A program made the position numbers and the translations under genes. Shown piece by piece: positions 6,566-7,401 of a stretch of DNA of 7,401 bases. A model generated the notes under the pieces. That model saw only the letters and a list, made by a program, of their open reading frames with translations. It was not told where the DNA came from and ran no database searches. The stretch is from DATLWR01 sp035576205 (GTDB lineage Bacteria > Pseudomonadota > Zetaproteobacteria > Mariprofundales > Mariprofundaceae), in contig DATLWR010000175.1 in NCBI GenBank assembly GCA_035576205.1, positions 1 through 7,401 on the forward strand, given 5' to 3'. Every line of letters starts with the position of its first letter. Positions within the stretch are counted from its first letter, which is position 1.

Positions 6566-7044
6566 TATCTTTTCCGCAGACTGGTGATCAGCAGCAGGAC
6601 GACGGCGACGGAGATGCAGGAGTCGGCGATGTTGAAGGCCGGCCAGGTATAGGCCTTGCCGCCGATCACCACATACCACTGGATGAAGTCGACGACATAA
6701 CCGAGCTGGGCTCGATCCCAGATGTTGCCGGCCGCTCCAGCGAGGATCAGCACCAGCAGCCAGGAGGTCAGCCCCTGATGCGTGCGCTCCTTCAGCCACC
6801 AGAACAGCACGGCGAAGGCGATGCCGATGGTGATGCCGAGCAGGAAATAGGCGCGCCATGTTTCGGGCAGGTCGGCGAATATCGAAAAGGCGACGCCGGT
6901 ATTGAAGGCGCGCACGATATTGAAAAAGCCGTCAATCACCACGATGGGGTGAAAATCCGGTTGCCGGATCCACCACTTGCTGAGCTGGTCGATCGCCAGC
7001 AGCAGCACGAACAGGCCGATCTGGCCCTGAGTGCGGCTGATCAA
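6565..7044 (-). CDS. lspA: Lipoprotein signal peptidase (signal peptidase II)
   Basis: LspA is an inner-membrane aspartyl protease that removes the signal peptide of diacylglyceryl-modified prolipoproteins. Numbering from the TTG start, the 159-residue protein has four hydrophobic segments (about 10-24, 63-83, 93-104 and 140-155). Family motifs are DQLSKW (19-24), FNTGVAFSI (47-55), AGNIWDR (105-111), VVDF (117-120, catalytic Asp119) and FNIADS (137-142, catalytic Asp141). The two aspartates are 22 residues apart, against 19 in the P. aeruginosa enzyme by my alignment, so the periplasmic loop between them is about 3 residues longer. I chose the TTG at 7044 over an in-frame TTG at 7065 because it overlaps the ileS stop (TTGA) and has a good ribosome-binding site. 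The length then matches the usual 160-170. The ileS-lspA order is conserved widely in proteobacteria. Confidence 0.95.
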   Translation of the reverse strand: MISRTQGQIGLFVLLLAIDQLSKWWIRQPDFHPIVVIDGFFNIVRAFNTGVAFSIFADLPETWRAYFLLGITIGIAFAVLFWWLKERTHQGLTSWLLVLILAGAAGNIWDRAQLGYVVDFIQWYVVIGGKAYTWPAFNIADSCISVAVVLLLITSLRKR

Positions 7045-7401
7045 GCGGTGACCACCTCGAAGCAACGGCAGCAGAGCTGGCCGTGGACCTCGTGCTGCGG
7101 CTCAGCCGGTGCACCGACATTCCAGCAGCGCGGACACTTCACACCGTCGGCGGCTGACACCCGCAGGGCATCGCCATCGCTCACTCTGGCGACAATGAAC
7201 AGCTGTTCCCAAGCCTCCCCAAAGGTATCGGCATCGAGCCTGGCAAGACCGGGCACGGTGACAGAAGCGGCGATGGAGGAGCCCACCACCTTCTCCTTCT
7301 TGGCCAGGTCGAGTGCCGTGTTGGCCTGTTCGCGCAGGGTGAAGAAGGTTTCCCAGGCGGCATCGTCGACGCGGATATCACCGATATCAGTGAACGTCTG
7401 C
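7041..7401 (-). CDS. ileS: Isoleucyl-tRNA synthetase, C-terminal end only (5' part outside the window)
   Basis: IleRS charges tRNA-Ile in the cytosol. Only the last 119 residues are here; the gene enters from the right edge. The visible segment has the end of the anticodon-binding domain, AAWETFFTLREQANTALD (14-31), with KEKVVGSSIAA (35-45), a wording typical of class Ia IleRS before the zinc domain. The C-terminal zinc finger follows: CPRC (Cys89, Cys92) and CCRC (Cys110 and Cys113 as the second pair), the feature that marks bacterial IleRS of the E. coli type. Full proteins are about 930-940 residues. The stop overlaps the lspA TTG. In proteobacteria ribF commonly lies upstream, so the operon promoter is probably beyond the window. 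Confidence 0.96.
   Translation of the reverse strand, partial: QTFTDIGDIRVDDAAWETFFTLREQANTALDLAKKEKVVGSSIAASVTVPGLARLDADTFGEAWEQLFIVARVSDGDALRVSAADGVKCPRCWNVGAPAEPQHEVHGQLCCRCFEVVTA
7051..7058 (-). promoter_or_regulatory. Ribosome-binding site that decides the lspA start
   Basis: On the minus strand, GAGGTGGT (7058-7051) resembles the anti-16S consensus GGAGGTGAT and ends 6 nt before the TTG at 7044. It lies inside the last codons of ileS. No comparable site precedes the TTG at 7065, which supports the shorter lspA reading and coupling of lspA translation to ileS. Confidence 0.6.

Noticed and set aside
7045..7065. Seven extra N-terminal residues for LspA from a TTG at 7065.
   Set aside because: There is no ribosome-binding site at that codon. 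The TTG at 7044 has GAGGTGGT upstream and a stop-start overlap with ileS.

Overview
The window is GC-rich (low 60s % by eye) and densely packed with ordinary bacterial chromosomal genes. RecN, HtpX, LspA, a LonA-architecture Lon and a stand-alone short N-acetylglutamate synthase together point to a Gram-negative proteobacterium. The beta, gamma or zeta classes are all plausible, and I cannot resolve the class from sequence alone. I see no mobile element, CRISPR array, tRNA, rRNA or prophage gene, and no clear sign of horizontal transfer.

Layout: (1) The 3' half of recN (DNA repair, + strand) runs through the left edge and overlaps by one base a single-domain GNAT gene that looks like a short ArgA. 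(2) Convergent to these, with a 3-nt gap, is a minus-strand MoCF_biosynth-domain gene of the CinA N-terminal type. (3) Upstream of it, also on the minus strand, is htpX, a membrane zinc protease, with a GC-rich hairpin just after its stop. (4) Divergent from htpX across a 99-nt gap is lon (+), a complete 814-residue ATP-dependent protease. (5) Convergent to lon, with a 14-nt gap, is a minus-strand operon read from the right edge: ileS (3' end only), lspA (TTG start overlapping the ileS stop) and an EamA/DMT-family 10-helix transporter (TAATG overlap with lspA).

The most informative non-coding stretch is the htpX-lon gap. It holds a perfect 13-bp palindrome made of two outward-facing CTTGAA boxes, the -35 element of heat-shock (sigma-32/RpoH) promoters. 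The htpX-facing copy is followed at 15 nt by CCCCACAT, a near-consensus sigma-32 -10. The lon-facing copy has only a weak -10, placed so that the transcript would begin almost at the lon ATG. That start codon lacks a Shine-Dalgarno sequence and has an in-frame stop 9 nt upstream. The locus therefore reads as a divergent heat-shock unit for two quality-control proteases, one for the inner membrane and one for the cytosol.

I found no undescribed multi-gene system. The points worth follow-up are the back-to-back heat-shock promoter, the possibly leaderless lon mRNA, the probable variant Lon subtype, and the EamA gene sitting where fkpB or ispH often follows lspA.
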